From Sphingomonadales bacterium (GTDB lineage Bacteria; Pseudomonadota; Alphaproteobacteria; Sphingomonadales; Sphingomonadaceae): DNA of 9,570 bases. The position numbers were made by a program, and so were the translations under genes. Within the stretch, counting starts at the first letter, position 1. The number at the start of each line of letters is the position of its first letter. Shown here in pieces: positions 1 to 7,514 of this stretch. The notes below the pieces were generated by a model. That model saw only the letters and a program-made list of their open reading frames with translations, was not told the origin of the DNA and searched no databases. Where the stretch lies: the NCBI GenBank assembly GCA_018067055.1, contig JAGPVK010000085.1:1-9570 (forward strand), written 5' to 3'.

Positions 1-2
1 CG

Positions 3-1373
3 CTGCAGATGCGCGAATTCATGCTCGACAGCGAGCCGCAGAGCTATGGCCGAGGCGAAGTGATCTTCGAGAAAAATGATCCCGGAAGTTCGCTGTTTGC
101 GATTGCCGAGGGTTCGGTCGCGGTGGAAATCAATGCCGACGACCCGTCGATTACCGTGCCGATTGAACAGGGCTCGATCTTCGGCGAGGTTGGCCTGATT
201 TCAGGCCGTCGGCGCGGCGCGACGATCAAGGCGGCGGAAGACGTCATCGTCGTCGAAATTTCGCGCACCGCGGCGCTCAAGCTGCAAGCGTCTGTCCCTG
301 CCGCAAAACGCCGGATCACCCAGATTTCGACCGAGCGGCAATTGCTGCAGATGTTTGGCTCCGGCCTGACCAAGGAAGATATTGCCGAGGTCGTCGAATC
401 CAGCGAGATCATCAACGTCCGAGCCGGCCAGGCGATTATCGAGGAAGGCGCGGAGGGCAATGACATTTACGTCATTCGCGTCGGATCGATGGTGGTCGAG
501 AAGCAGATCGGCGGCAAACCGGTGTTCCTTTCCTATCTGCCAGCCGGTTCCTATGTCGGCGAAATGACGCTGATCGCCGGTGGTTATCGCACCGCGACGG
601 TGAAAGCCGCGATCAAGTCCGAGGTCATCAAGATCAACGGCGATGCATTCAAGAAAGTGCTCGACGCCCATCCGGACCTGATGCGCAAGGCGAAGAAGGA
701 AATGGCCGCCCGGCAGGATATCAACGCTTTTGTCGAAGCGAAAAAGGACAGTTTTTCCGGTGTCGTCGACATGTATTCGGGGATCGCCAATTTCCTGGTC
801 GACAATGGCATTGGCGAAGCCACCGACGTGCTGCTGATCGACGAAAATCTTTGCGTCGGTTGCGACAATTGCGAGAAGGCCTGCGCCGACAGCCATGAAG
901 GTCTGTCGCGTCTCGATCGTGAAGCCGGGCGCACCTATGCGCATCTGCACGTGCCGACCAGCTGTCGTCACTGCGAGCATCCGCACTGCATGTCCGACTG
1001 TCCGCCCGATGCGATTCACCGTGGTCCCGATGGCGAAGTATTCATCGATGACAGCTGCATCGGTTGCGGCAATTGCCAGCGTTATTGCCCTTATGGCGTT
1101 ATCCGCATGGACAAGGTTCCGCCAAAGAAGCCAAGTCTCCTGAACTGGCTGTTCTTCGGCGCCGGTCCGGGACCGGGCGAGCCCGACAAGATGTGGGCCA
1201 AAAAGCATAGCGATCCGGCGGTAGAAAAACCCAAGAAAGCGATCAAATGCGACATGTGTTCGGGGATCAAGGGCGGGCCGGCCTGCGTGCGCGCCTGTCC
1301 GACCGGCGCAGCGATCCGCGTGGCACCGGAAGAATTTCTCACCGTCTCCAAGCTTGAAGGAGAGGAGGTGTGA
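3..1373 (+). CDS. Dual cyclic-nucleotide-binding / four-cluster [4Fe-4S] ferredoxin protein (5'-partial)
   Basis: Residues are numbered from the ATG at 9. Two cNMP-binding domains come first (about 8-100 and 120-220). Both keep the phosphate-binding-cassette signature: FGEVGL with E60 and R69 before Ala-Thr, and VGEMTL with E185 and R194 in YRTATV. Family knowledge says this Glu binds the ribose and this Arg the phosphate, so both sites look competent. Next is a DmsB/NrfC-type ferredoxin module with 16 Cys in four groups: C282/285/288/292, C319/322/327/331, C350/353/356/360 and C414/417/426/430, enough for four [4Fe-4S] clusters. I see no signal peptide or membrane helix, so it is probably cytoplasmic. 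The frame is open to the left edge, and the first residues lie inside the first cNMP fold with no visible ribosome site, so the protein very likely begins upstream. An N-terminal flavin or NAD(P)H domain is possible but unseen. Inferred role: cNMP-gated electron carrier feeding the membrane cytochrome encoded next. Confidence 0.9.
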   Translation: MQMREFMLDSEPQSYGRGEVIFEKNDPGSSLFAIAEGSVAVEINADDPSITVPIEQGSIFGEVGLISGRRRGATIKAAEDVIVVEISRTAALKLQASVPAAKRRITQISTERQLLQMFGSGLTKEDIAEVVESSEIINVRAGQAIIEEGAEGNDIYVIRVGSMVVEKQIGGKPVFLSYLPAGSYVGEMTLIAGGYRTATVKAAIKSEVIKINGDAFKKVLDAHPDLMRKAKKEMAARQDINAFVEAKKDSFSGVVDMYSGIANFLVDNGIGEATDVLLIDENLCVGCDNCEKACADSHEGLSRLDREAGRTYAHLHVPTSCRHCEHPHCMSDCPPDAIHRGPDGEVFIDDSCIGCGNCQRYCPYGVIRMDKVPPKKPSLLNWLFFGAGPGPGEPDKMWAKKHSDPAVEKPKKAIKCDMCSGIKGGPACVRACPTGAAIRVAPEEFLTVSKLEGEEV

Positions 1374-1394
1374 TTTTGTTTCAATCCCTACTCC

Positions 1395-1466
1395 CCGTTC
1401 GTCCTGAGCCTGTCGAAGGACCGCGTTCGATCGCAAACTGTGCTTTGACAAGCTCAGCACGAACGG
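1395..1466. repeat. Sphingomonad-type intergenic inverted repeat (hairpin)
   Basis: The left arm (1395-1420) begins CCGTTCGTCCTGAGCCTGTC and the right arm (1441-1466) is its imperfect reverse complement, matching at 22 of 26 positions across a 20-base spacer. Arms of this CGTTCGTCCTGAGC / TGTCGAAGG type recur between genes in many sphingomonad genomes; that is remembered, not searched. It fills most of the 124-base gap between the ferredoxin gene and the membrane cytochrome gene. Transcribed, it would form a long stem that could act as an mRNA processing, stabilising or attenuating element. It lacks a T-run after the right arm, so it is not a standard terminator. Confidence 0.8.
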
Positions 1467-1497
1467 TTGAACTCGGCGCCAAAGGGGGGATTGCATA

Positions 1498-2379
1498 ATG
1501 GCCAGCAAAGCCATCACCTCGCCGTCCGGACGCAAGAAAGTCGTGATGCATGACGGTTTCCTGAGGCACGCCGGTTACCGCTGGCTGAAAATCTCTGCCG
1601 CGATCATGCTGATCTGCATCGTCAGCTATATGTTCATCGATGTGTCGCCGCGCCACAATGGCGGCAGTTGGTACGGCTATACGCTGGGCACGATCGGCGC
1701 GCTGCTGATCCTCTGGCTGACCATGCTGGGCGTGCGCAAGCGGGCGATGACGCCGGGTCAATGGTCGCTGAAGGCCTGGACTTCGGCGCATATCTATCTG
1801 GGCCTCAGTCTGATCGTGATCGGTACGCTTCACACCGGGTTTCAGCTCGGCTGGAACATCCACACAGCTGCCTATGTGTTCATGATGATCGTGATCATTT
1901 CCGGCATTGTCGGGATATATTTCTACGTCACCATCCCGAAGGCGCTGTCCGACAATCGCGACGAGATGACCGAGACCGAGATGCTCGAAAATTTGCGCTC
2001 GCTCGACCGGCAGCTGCACGAAGCGGCACAGCCCTTGTCGGCAGAACATGCCAATCTCGTGCTGCAGTCGCTCGAACAGGATCCATTTGGCGGCGGTTTC
2101 TTCCAGCGGATATCCGGCAGATATCCGGATTGCGCGACCCGCCAGGCGCAGGCGGATCTGCGCCGTGAACGGGCCTATCAACCAAAAATGGGCGGCGATG
2201 ATCCGGTTGACAAGGTCGACGCGCTGCTCGAGAAAAAGGAAGCCACGCTCGGCCGCGTCCGCCGCCATCTGAAGCTCAAGGCGATGCTGCAGGTCTGGCT
2301 GTTTGTCCATGTGCCGATAACCTTCGCGCTGATCGCGACGCTGACCGCGCATATCATCAGCGTGTTTTTTTACTGGTAG
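1498..2379 (+). CDS. Five-helix membrane protein, probable diheme b-type cytochrome
   Basis: This 293-residue integral membrane protein has helices at about 28-47, 59-78, 94-116, 121-145 and 263-292. Positive residues before helix 1 and in the 2-3 loop (VRKR) place the N-terminus in the cytoplasm and the C-terminus in the periplasm. H98 and H112 lie in helix 3, H271 and H285 in helix 5. Both pairs are 14 apart in helices of the same orientation, the arrangement used by cytochrome b and by NOX/ferric-reductase cores to hold two stacked b haems (H98-H271 on the cytoplasmic side, H112-H285 on the periplasmic side). A charged loop of about 115 residues (147-262) between helices 4 and 5 faces the cytoplasm and could dock the Fe-S protein. 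The ATG at 1498 follows a G-rich site (1484-1489). I do not recognise a named family; haem binding is inferred. Inferred role: electron transfer across the inner membrane between its two neighbours. Confidence 0.85.
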   Translation: MASKAITSPSGRKKVVMHDGFLRHAGYRWLKISAAIMLICIVSYMFIDVSPRHNGGSWYGYTLGTIGALLILWLTMLGVRKRAMTPGQWSLKAWTSAHIYLGLSLIVIGTLHTGFQLGWNIHTAAYVFMMIVIISGIVGIYFYVTIPKALSDNRDEMTETEMLENLRSLDRQLHEAAQPLSAEHANLVLQSLEQDPFGGGFFQRISGRYPDCATRQAQADLRRERAYQPKMGGDDPVDKVDALLEKKEATLGRVRRHLKLKAMLQVWLFVHVPITFALIATLTAHIISVFFYW

Positions 2380-2394
2380 GATGGGGAGCCGGAT

Positions 2395-4200
2395 ATGACT
2401 TTCATTGTTCGCCAGATTGCGACCACCGCCGACGGCCGGGAAATTATCCGGTCCAACCCGTTTCCTGCCGATGAAATCGGCATTGGCCGCAGCACCACAA
2501 ATGCGATTCACCTGCCCGATCTGGCGGTCAATCCCGACCATGCGGTCATCCGCAAGCGCGACGACGGGCGGATCATCGTCGAAAGCAGCTCGGGGCAGAA
2601 TTTCACGCTGGACGGAAAACACCGGATTTCGGTTACCATCGATCCGGCGACCGGCGCGGAACTGGGCTTTGGTGGCCATGTCATCGTCGTCAGCGAAGAA
2701 GGCGAAGATGTCGTCCTGACCGTCAAGCGGGTCGAGGCCTTGTCCGATTCCGCAGAATCACGCAATGAATCGACGCTCTATACGCTGAAGGGCCTGCTGC
2801 CGGGCAAACGGATCACTGCGTGGGGCTTTGTTGCTCTGGTGCTGGCTGCGTTTCTTGTCTGGCCGATCTACACCTGGGCCACCTGGCGCGGGGTCGAGGA
2901 GCGACCGGATCAGTTTCACGCCGACACCATGTGGTCATCCGGCGCTCTGAGCAGTGCGCATCATGCACTCGAGAAAGATTGCCAGGCCTGTCATGTCGAT
3001 GCCTTTGTCACGGTCAAGGATCAGACCTGTCTCACCTGTCACGAAGAGGATGCGCATGAACATGCGGCAAAATCGCGCCTGGTGACTGCACGGGGCGGAC
3101 CGGAAGGGCTGGAGGTGATCGGTGCCGCCTTTGCCTCTGCGTTCAACAAATCTCCCGGCAGGTGTGTCGAATGTCACAGCGAGCATGAGGGCAGCGGTGC
3201 TATGGAACCGACAGCGCAAAAATTCTGCGCGGATTGCCATGATGGGATGGATGGGCGCTTGACCGATACAAAACTGGAAAATGCGTCTGACTTTGGCATA
3301 TCGCATCCGCAGTTCCGGCCTGCCGTGTTGGTGACTCCGGGTGGCAAGAATCCGCTGCGTGAGCGTGTCTCGCTTGATGACAAGCCGACCGATAACAACG
3401 GTCTCAAATTTCCTCATGACGTGCATCTGTCCAAAACCGGCGGTGTCGCGCAAATGGGGAGAAGGCTATCCGCTGAATATGGCTTTGGATCCTCGCTCGC
3501 CTGCAAGGATTGCCATACGCCTGATCCGAACGGAGTCCGCTTCGAACCCGTCGACATGAAGGAAGACTGCAGCATGTGCCACAGCCTTGCCTTCGACGAG
3601 ATTGGCGGCACGGTGCGGACCTTGCGGCACGGCGAACCGGCCATGGTTCAGGCCGATCTCAGAGCTTATTATCGCTCCACCGGACCGACCCGGCCGATCA
3701 ATCTTGGCGGGATGAACCGCCGCCGCCCGGGGGCAGGTAACGAAGTCCGCGTCGCCAGCGATTATGCCCGCGCTGTGCAGTTCCGACCGAGCCGAGCCAA
3801 TCTGGCGATCAGTCAGGTATTCTCGCGCGGCGGGGCCTGTTTCGACTGCCATGGCGTTACCCCGCCGACGGCTCGCGGGCGGGTCGACTATGGCATCATG
3901 CCGGTGACCCAGACCGACCGCTATATGCACAATGGCTGGTTCAGCCATGAAGCGCATAATGATGAAAAATGCACCAGCTGTCACAATGCGCCGACATCCA
4001 AGAGCGCCGATGATTTGTTGCTGCCCGGAATCAAGACTTGTCGCGAATGTCATGGCGGAGAGTTCCAGAAAGCATCCGACGTGCCTTCGACCTGCGCCAT
4101 GTGCCACGATTATCACGCTGATGATGGCGCACCCTGGCAGATCAGGAAAGAGCAAAAGGACAAACAGCAAAAGCCGGAAAAGAAGATTGTCAGTCGATAA
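2395..4200 (+). CDS. FHA-like domain / membrane helix / decahaem cytochrome c fusion
   Basis: In this 601-residue protein, residues 1-112 resemble a forkhead-associated domain: GIGRS (G31, R32, S33), then a strand ending in DHA (H49). The usual Ser of the SxxH motif is Asn46, so phosphothreonine binding may be altered. A single helix (about 140-164, VALVLAAFLVW core) follows basic residues, placing the FHA part in the cytoplasm and the rest in the periplasm. The periplasmic part has ten CXXCH haem c motifs with first Cys at 196, 212, 257, 278, 370, 392, 482, 526, 549 and 567, grouped 4+2+4. It is best described as a cytochrome c3/multihaem family member. Its ribosome site (GGGGAG, 2383-2388) follows the stop of the membrane cytochrome gene with a 15-base gap, implying co-translation. 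Likely role: periplasmic electron acceptor or donor for the membrane b haems, with the FHA part as a signalling or docking module. Haem attachment would need the Ccm machinery encoded elsewhere. Confidence 0.93.
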   Translation: MTFIVRQIATTADGREIIRSNPFPADEIGIGRSTTNAIHLPDLAVNPDHAVIRKRDDGRIIVESSSGQNFTLDGKHRISVTIDPATGAELGFGGHVIVVSEEGEDVVLTVKRVEALSDSAESRNESTLYTLKGLLPGKRITAWGFVALVLAAFLVWPIYTWATWRGVEERPDQFHADTMWSSGALSSAHHALEKDCQACHVDAFVTVKDQTCLTCHEEDAHEHAAKSRLVTARGGPEGLEVIGAAFASAFNKSPGRCVECHSEHEGSGAMEPTAQKFCADCHDGMDGRLTDTKLENASDFGISHPQFRPAVLVTPGGKNPLRERVSLDDKPTDNNGLKFPHDVHLSKTGGVAQMGRRLSAEYGFGSSLACKDCHTPDPNGVRFEPVDMKEDCSMCHSLAFDEIGGTVRTLRHGEPAMVQADLRAYYRSTGPTRPINLGGMNRRRPGAGNEVRVASDYARAVQFRPSRANLAISQVFSRGGACFDCHGVTPPTARGRVDYGIMPVTQTDRYMHNGWFSHEAHNDEKCTSCHNAPTSKSADDLLLPGIKTCRECHGGEFQKASDVPSTCAMCHDYHADDGAPWQIRKEQKDKQQKPEKKIVSR

Positions 4201-4227
4201 CGCAACCGGAGAAAAGGGAGAGCGTCC

Positions 4228-5076
4228 ATGTTGATGGCGCAGATCACGGATATTCATCTGGGTTTTGATCCCGATAATCCGGCAGAATTCAACCGCAAGC
4301 GGCTTGACCAGGCGATCAAGATGGTTTGCGCCATAACCCCGCAGCCCGATCTGTTGCTGGCAACCGGCGATCTGGTTGATCGCGGCGATCAGGAAAGCTA
4401 TCGTCGGCTTGAAAATGCATTGTCCGTGGTGCCGTTCCCGGTCCATATGTGCATGGGCAATCACGATCTGCGGGCGCCGTTCCGCAAGCAATTTCCCGCT
4501 GTTCCGACCGCTGACGGCTTTGTCCAATATGAGATCGACACAGCGGCGCTCCGCTTGCTGTTCCTCGATACGCTGGAGGAGGGCAGGCACGGCGGCGCTT
4601 TCTGCGACACGCGTGCGGCCTGGCTGTCAGCAAGGCTTTCGGAAAAACCCGACAAGCCGACGATCCTGATCCTGCATCATCCGCCGGTGGAAAGCGGCAT
4701 CGAGTGGATGAATACCCATCCGGACGAACCCTGGGTGACGCGACTCGCCGATACGGTCGCCGGTCACGCGCAGGTCAAGGGCATGATCACCGGGCATCTG
4801 CACCGCAATATTTCAACCTGGTGGGGCGATATCAGTCTGGCGATTTGCGCTTCGACCGCGCCGCAGGTCGCTCTCGATCTCAGCCCTATTGATCCCGAAC
4901 GGCCCGACGGACGCAACATGATTGTCGCCGACCCGCCAGCGATCGCCTTGCACTACTGGAACGGCCGTCAACTGGTCAGCCATTTCGAAAATGCGGAAGA
5001 ACATGTCATGCTCGCCCGCTATGACGAGAATCTGCAGCCACTGGTGCGTGCCTTGCTGGCGGAAAGACCGGAATAG
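4228..5076 (+). CDS. Class III (CpdA-like) cyclic-nucleotide phosphodiesterase, metallophosphoesterase
   Basis: This 282-residue protein carries the full calcineurin-like dimetal signature: D8-I-H10, G47-D48 in TGDLVDRGD, G77-N78-H79-D80, H150-H151-P-P, and G189-H190-L-H192. That order and spacing match class III phosphodiesterases such as CpdA (3',5'-cAMP to 5'-AMP); related enzymes act on glycerophosphodiesters, so the substrate is inferred. No signal peptide or membrane helix is seen, hence cytoplasmic. The ATG at 4228 has a good ribosome site (AAGGGAG, 4214-4220); the ATG two codons later is a lesser alternative. It sits 27 bases behind the decahaem gene on the same strand. The first gene of the cluster has two cNMP-binding domains, so this enzyme plausibly lowers the nucleotide that the cluster senses. 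No hairpin plus T-run follows the stop, so the operon's end is not marked by an obvious intrinsic terminator. Confidence 0.88.
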   Translation: MLMAQITDIHLGFDPDNPAEFNRKRLDQAIKMVCAITPQPDLLLATGDLVDRGDQESYRRLENALSVVPFPVHMCMGNHDLRAPFRKQFPAVPTADGFVQYEIDTAALRLLFLDTLEEGRHGGAFCDTRAAWLSARLSEKPDKPTILILHHPPVESGIEWMNTHPDEPWVTRLADTVAGHAQVKGMITGHLHRNISTWWGDISLAICASTAPQVALDLSPIDPERPDGRNMIVADPPAIALHYWNGRQLVSHFENAEEHVMLARYDENLQPLVRALLAERPE

Positions 5077-5149
5077 CCTTATTTCCTGATGTCGTTCATC
5101 GATGCTAAATAGCAGTTCGTCTAATAATTGATTTCCAGCGCAACCTTTT

Positions 5150-5178
5150 TTGCGTTTCCGCTTCGCATTGGCTAGACC
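5150..5178 (+). promoter_or_regulatory. Weak candidate promoter for the M3 peptidase gene
   Basis: TTGCGT (5150-5155) and TAGACC (5173-5178) are 17 bases apart in the 171-base gap between the phosphodiesterase and the peptidase genes. The -10 match is poor (about half of consensus), so this is only the best sigma70-like pair I can see. A short CGCAA/TTGCG inverted repeat (5139-5143 and 5150-5154) overlaps its -35 box. The rest of 5077-5209 shows nothing else recognisable. Confidence 0.2.
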
Positions 5179-5209
5179 GTCCCCAAATGAACCTCAGGTG
5201 CTTTTGAGA

Positions 5210-5227
5210 GATCCGCGATAGCGGATC
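5210..5227 (+). promoter_or_regulatory. Leader hairpin upstream of the M3 peptidase gene
   Basis: GATCCGC (5210-5216) and GCGGATC (5221-5227) form a perfect 7-bp inverted repeat around a GATA loop. It ends 8 bases before the ribosome site (GGAGA, 5236-5240) of the gene starting at 5248. In RNA it would be a compact stem able to affect translation or mRNA stability; in DNA it could be an operator. No known riboswitch or operator consensus is recognised. Confidence 0.4.
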
Positions 5228-5247
5228 CCCTATTTGGAGAAATATAC

Positions 5248-7491
5248 ATGCGATTCACGATATCCACCCGCAAATTCTTTCTGGGAGTGTCCAGCGCCGC
5301 GCTGATCGGCGCTACCGCGACACCCGCTCTGGCCGACGATCATGGAAAAAAAATGACAACAGCAGAATTGAACAAGATGAGCGCGATGCAAACAACATCG
5401 GCCGCGACCAGCGAGAACAGCATTCTCCAGCCCTGGACCGGGCCTTATGATGGCGTGCCGCCATGGGATGAAGTCAAAGTCTCCGATTTCCCGGCAGCTT
5501 TCCAGGCGACGATGGACAAGATCCAGGCCGACGTGAACGCGATTCGCGACAATCCGGCACCAGCAACCTTTGAAAATTTCACCGTGCCGATGGAACTGGT
5601 CGGCAACGAAGCCAATAACCTGTTCTCGATCTGGGGCGTTTACAGCAGCAATCTTTCCAATGACGAAGTCCGCGAAATTCAGGGCGAATGGCTACCCAAG
5701 GTCTCCGCCTTCTTCGACCAGCTGACCCTCGATCCGAAATTGCTGGCCAAGACCAAGGCGGTCTATGACAATCGCCAATCCGCCGGACTCGATGCCATGC
5801 AGACCCGTCTGGTCGAGCGCAATTACGAACAGCTGGTTCGCGATGGCGCTCTGCTCGGGGACGCCGACAAGCAACAGCTGATTGCCTATAATACCGAATT
5901 GTCGAAGGCGTTTAACGACTTTTCCAATAAGGTATTGGCGGACGAGGAAACCTTCATCTTCCTGACCGACGAAGCCGATCTGGCTGGCCTGCCGGACAGC
6001 TTTGTCGCGTCGCTTGCAGAAGCAGCCGAAGAGCAGGGCAAGACCGGCTGGGCGCTGAAAAACACCCGCTCGGTGATGCAGCCGTTTCTGGAAAACAGCA
6101 CGCGCCGGGATTTGCGGGAAAAAGTCTATACCGCTTATGTCAATCGCGGCGACAATGGCGATAAGAACGACACCAACGCGACCATCGCCAAAATCCTGAA
6201 ATTGCGGGCGGAGCGTGCCAAGCTGCTGGGCTTCAAGACCCACGCCCATTACCGCATGGCCGACACGATGGCGAAAGAGCCGGAAGCGGCGATGGATCTG
6301 ATGATGAAAGTCTGGCCGGCTGCGGTTGCGCGGGTCAAGGAAGAAGTCGCCGACATGCAGAAGATCGCCGATAGCGAAGGCGCTGGCATCACCATCGAGC
6401 CATGGGACTATCGCTTCTACGCCGAGAAGGTGCGGAAAGAGAAATATGACCTCGATTCCGCCGAGATCAAACCTTATTTCCAGCTCGACAAGATGATGGA
6501 TGCGCTGTTCGACGCAGCCGGCAAATTATACGGCCTGACCTTCACCGAAACCACCGGCAGCATTCCGGTCTTCGATCCGGAAGTGCGCACCTTCGAAGTC
6601 AAGCGCGGCGACAAGGTGATCGGCGTCCAATATTTTGACAACTACGCTCGTCAGGGCAAGCGCTCCGGCGCGTGGATGACCACCTACAAGGACAAGTACA
6701 AGCTGGGCGGCCACAATAATTTCTCGGCGACCTCGAACAATAATAATTTCGTCAAGGGCGGCGACGGTGAGCCGACGCTGATCAGCCTCGACGATGCAAC
6801 GACCCTGTTCCACGAATTTGGTCATGCGCTGCATTATCTCAACTATGACATCACCTATCCCGGCCTCGGCGGCACGCCCCGCGATTTCGTCGAATATCCG
6901 AGCCAGGTAAATGAGAACTGGCTGATGACGCCCTATATCCTGTCGACCTACGCCACCCATTACAAGACCGGTGAGCCGATCCCGAAAGAACTGGTCGACA
7001 AGATCCAGGCGTCGCAGACCTTCAACGAAGGATTTTCGACGGTGGAATATCTGTCCTCGGCGATCATCGACATGAAGCTGCATAACCGCGAAACCCCGGT
7101 TACTGACCCGGACAAGTTCGAGCGGGAAACGCTGGCCGCAATCGGCATGCCGAAAGAGATCGTGATGCGCCACCGTCTGCCGCAGTTCAATCACCTGTTC
7201 TCGTCCGACGCTTATTCGGCCGGCTATTACAGCTATCTCTGGTCGGAAACGATGGACGCCGACACCTGGGCGGCGTTTGAAGAGGCGGGCAGCCCGTGGG
7301 ACAAGACCACCGCCGAGCGGTTCCGCAATATTCTGCTGTCGACCGGCAATGAAACCGACCGCAAGGAAGCCTATCGCAAATTCCGCGGCCGCGATCCCGA
7401 GGTCAAATATATCCTCAAGAAGCGCGGCTTCCCGGTACCGGGCGAAAGCGCCGATGCAGCCAAGGGCAGCAAGGATAGCGCGGCAGAATAA
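5248..7491 (+). CDS. dcp: Secreted M3-family zinc metallopeptidase, peptidyl-dipeptidase Dcp-like
   Basis: This 747-residue protein has a Sec-type signal peptide: basic start (TRK), hydrophobic core to about residue 24, and a probable cleavage site after TPALA (residue 29). The mature enzyme would be periplasmic. The zinc site is HEFGH (H522, E523, H526) within LFHEFGHALHYL, and the downstream FVEYPSQ supplies the third ligand E549, as in the M3 (thimet oligopeptidase/Dcp) clan. A Tyr-rich SAGYYSYLW near residues 658-666 matches the conserved C-terminal substrate-binding stretch. The length fits bacterial Dcp plus an N-terminal extension. Expected activity: removal of C-terminal dipeptides from periplasmic oligopeptides. 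The ATG at 5248 follows a clear ribosome site (GGAGA, 7-base spacing). It appears to be a single-gene unit bounded by its own leader and the terminator at 7515. The gene symbol assumes Dcp rather than another M3 member. Confidence 0.93.
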   Translation: MRFTISTRKFFLGVSSAALIGATATPALADDHGKKMTTAELNKMSAMQTTSAATSENSILQPWTGPYDGVPPWDEVKVSDFPAAFQATMDKIQADVNAIRDNPAPATFENFTVPMELVGNEANNLFSIWGVYSSNLSNDEVREIQGEWLPKVSAFFDQLTLDPKLLAKTKAVYDNRQSAGLDAMQTRLVERNYEQLVRDGALLGDADKQQLIAYNTELSKAFNDFSNKVLADEETFIFLTDEADLAGLPDSFVASLAEAAEEQGKTGWALKNTRSVMQPFLENSTRRDLREKVYTAYVNRGDNGDKNDTNATIAKILKLRAERAKLLGFKTHAHYRMADTMAKEPEAAMDLMMKVWPAAVARVKEEVADMQKIADSEGAGITIEPWDYRFYAEKVRKEKYDLDSAEIKPYFQLDKMMDALFDAAGKLYGLTFTETTGSIPVFDPEVRTFEVKRGDKVIGVQYFDNYARQGKRSGAWMTTYKDKYKLGGHNNFSATSNNNNFVKGGDGEPTLISLDDATTLFHEFGHALHYLNYDITYPGLGGTPRDFVEYPSQVNENWLMTPYILSTYATHYKTGEPIPKELVDKIQASQTFNEGFSTVEYLSSAIIDMKLHNRETPVTDPDKFERETLAAIGMPKEIVMRHRLPQFNHLFSSDAYSAGYYSYLWSETMDADTWAAFEEAGSPWDKTTAERFRNILLSTGNETDRKEAYRKFRGRDPEVKYILKKRGFPVPGESADAAKGSKDSAAE

Positions 7492-7514
7492 GGGGTCGCA
7501 ACCAGCATTGATTG

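Noticed and set aside
201..1535. 444-codon open frame on the - strand
   Set aside because: It lies antisense to the cNMP/ferredoxin gene, whose motifs are unambiguous, and runs through the intergenic inverted repeat. Long antisense frames are common in GC-rich coding DNA; its composition (His/Asp/Arg-rich, no domain) is typical of a shadow.
2109..2128. GATATCCGG repeated twice 11 bases apart
   Set aside because: It lies inside the membrane cytochrome coding region; only two short copies, compatible with chance.
1381..2679. 432-codon open frame on the - strand
   Set aside because: It is antisense to the membrane cytochrome and FHA genes and includes the repeat element; no recognisable domain.
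3466..4590. 374-codon open frame on the - strand
   Set aside because: It is antisense to the decahaem and phosphodiesterase genes, both supported by dense motifs.
5139..5154. CGCAA/TTGCG inverted repeat with T-run as a terminator of the redox operon
   Set aside because: The T-run is in the loop, not after the stem, and the stem is only 5 bp, so it does not fit an intrinsic terminator.
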